Assembly (NCBI GenBank): GCA_024642625.1
Contig: JAHEAU010000009.1
Coordinates: 1 to 34,800, forward strand
Origin: Lewinellaceae bacterium
GTDB taxonomy: Bacteria; Bacteroidota; Bacteroidia; Chitinophagales; Saprospiraceae
Direction of reading: 5' to 3'
Length of the DNA: 34,800 nt
A model generated the notes under the pieces. It did no database searches, was not told where the DNA came from, and saw only the letters and a list, made by a program, of their open reading frames with translations. The position numbers were made by a program, and so were the translations under genes. Positions 34,160 through 34,800 of this stretch are shown piece by piece. Each line of letters starts with the position of its first letter. The stretch's first letter is position 1.

Positions 34160-34723
34160 ATGGCAAGTACGTCAGATATTCGAAATGGCATGTGTATCGA
34201 ACTGAATGGTGACATTTGGGCGGTTGTTGAATTTCAGCATGTCAAACCAGGCAAAGGCAATGCTTTTGTTCGGACCAAAATAAAAAGTGTGACAACTGGA
34301 AAAGTGTTGGACCACACGATTCCGGCTGGACATAAGGTGATCGATGTTCGTGTAGAACGCCGCAAATACCAGTTCCTCTACCGAGACGAAATGGGCTGCC
34401 ATTTTATGGACAATGAATCCTTTGAACAAGTCGCGATTTCTGAAGATTTGATTGACAGTCCACAGTTCCTCAAGGAAGGAATGGATATTGATATCATGTT
34501 CCACGCTGAGACTGAGCGTCCCCTAACAGCAGAATTGCCTCAACACCTGGTGGTAGAAGTGACTTACACCGAGCCGGGTGTGAAAGGGGATACAGCAACG
34601 AATACCCTGAAACCGGCAACAGTTGAAACGGGTGCTGAGGTACGAGTACCACTTTTTATTGGCGTAGGCGAGTTGATAAAGGTAGATACCAAGACCGGTG
34701 CGTATCTTGAGCGGGCTAAATAA
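34160..34723 (+). CDS. efp: translation elongation factor P
   Basis: A 187-aa EF-P, which relieves ribosome stalling at polyproline. Domain I has the conserved loop [13 protein letters not shown] with K32 at the position of E. coli K34 (the residue that is modified in that species; whether it is modified here cannot be told). Domains II and III contain [12 protein letters not shown] and [19 protein letters not shown], and the C-terminus [14 protein letters not shown] is typical. It starts at ATG 34160 and lies 9 bases before accB, so they are probably one transcript. Confidence 0.97.
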   Translation: MASTSDIRNGMCIELNGDIWAVVEFQHVKPGKGNAFVRTKIKSVTTGKVLDHTIPAGHKVIDVRVERRKYQFLYRDEMGCHFMDNESFEQVAISEDLIDSPQFLKEGMDIDIMFHAETERPLTAELPQHLVVEVTYTEPGVKGDTATNTLKPATVETGAEVRVPLFIGVGELIKVDTKTGAYLERAK

Positions 34724-34732
34724 ACGGGATAA

Positions 34733-34800
34733 ATGGATACGAAGGAAATTCATGAGCTCATCAAGCTCATCAACAAAACGAATCTGGCCGAATTCAAATT
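34733..34800 (+). CDS. accB: acetyl-CoA carboxylase biotin carboxyl carrier protein, N-terminus (partial)
   Basis: Twenty-two codons from ATG 34733 to the right edge read MDTKEIHELIKLINKTNLAE, typical of the AccB N-terminus (a helix with I-x-x-L-I-x-x-L-x-x-T-x-L/I-x-E pattern). The biotinylation domain is beyond the window. The 9-base spacing to efp and the usual efp-accB neighbourhood support the call. It belongs to the fatty acid synthesis pathway together with fabH. Confidence 0.85.
   Translation, partial: MDTKEIHELIKLINKTNLAEFK

Overview
This is a Bacteroidota chromosome, most likely from the Saprospiria/Saprospiraceae. That placement is inferred from several things: an LpxC-FabZ fusion overlapping lpxA, large secreted proteins with type IX secretion (T9SS) C-terminal sorting domains of both the type A and gliding-motility (type B) kinds, SprB and HYR-like repeats, DUF3667, DUF2911 and DUF983 proteins, and promoters of the Bacteroidota form (-33 TTG / -7 TAnnTTTG). 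Few genes have a clear Shine-Dalgarno. I see no phage, transposase, CRISPR array or rRNA.

Layout. 1-142: C-terminus of a T9SS cargo protein, then a terminator. 320-3135: a tightly overlapping lpxC/fabZ - lpxA - orphan ABC ATPase operon (lipid A and fatty acid synthesis). 3151-5836, minus strand: a MerR regulator, a DUF3667 zinc-ribbon membrane protein and an M23 peptidase, divergent from alaS (6063-8699). 8700-9108 holds a possible frameshifted small gene. 9109-12795, minus: a 1228-aa secreted protein with HYR-like repeats, dockerin-like and cohesin-like domains and a type A sorting tail. 12972-16553, plus: a compact group of a small membrane protein, a Gfo/Idh/MocA oxidoreductase, a lipoprotein and a polyprenyl glycosylphosphotransferase, which looks like a surface polysaccharide initiation unit. 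16554-17070: non-coding palindromic repeats.

17135-25110: thiolase (minus) divergent from recN (plus); a DUF2911/TPR protein; a nitroreductase and SDR pair (minus) divergent from mlaE-mlaF (plus); a possible 34-codon minus-strand ORF with its own promoter; and two tRNA-Leu genes (anticodons CAG and GAG), each with a promoter and terminator. A decayed third copy of the tRNA-flanking unit follows. 25111-25974 is otherwise non-coding repeat-rich DNA.

25975-34800: a 1348-aa SprB-repeat protein with a type B sorting tail (minus), hutI (minus), a thioredoxin-SPOR fusion (minus), fabH (plus), a DUF983 protein (minus), efp (plus) and the first 22 codons of accB (plus).

Most of the window is housekeeping sequence plus cell-surface proteins. 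I did not find a clear new defence or mobile system. The points most worth a second look are the orphan ABC ATPase coupled to lpxA, which lacks the H-loop histidine; the decayed tandem tRNA-Leu unit; the 34-codon ORF; the frameshifted ORF after alaS; and the very short distances between -7 boxes and start codons.
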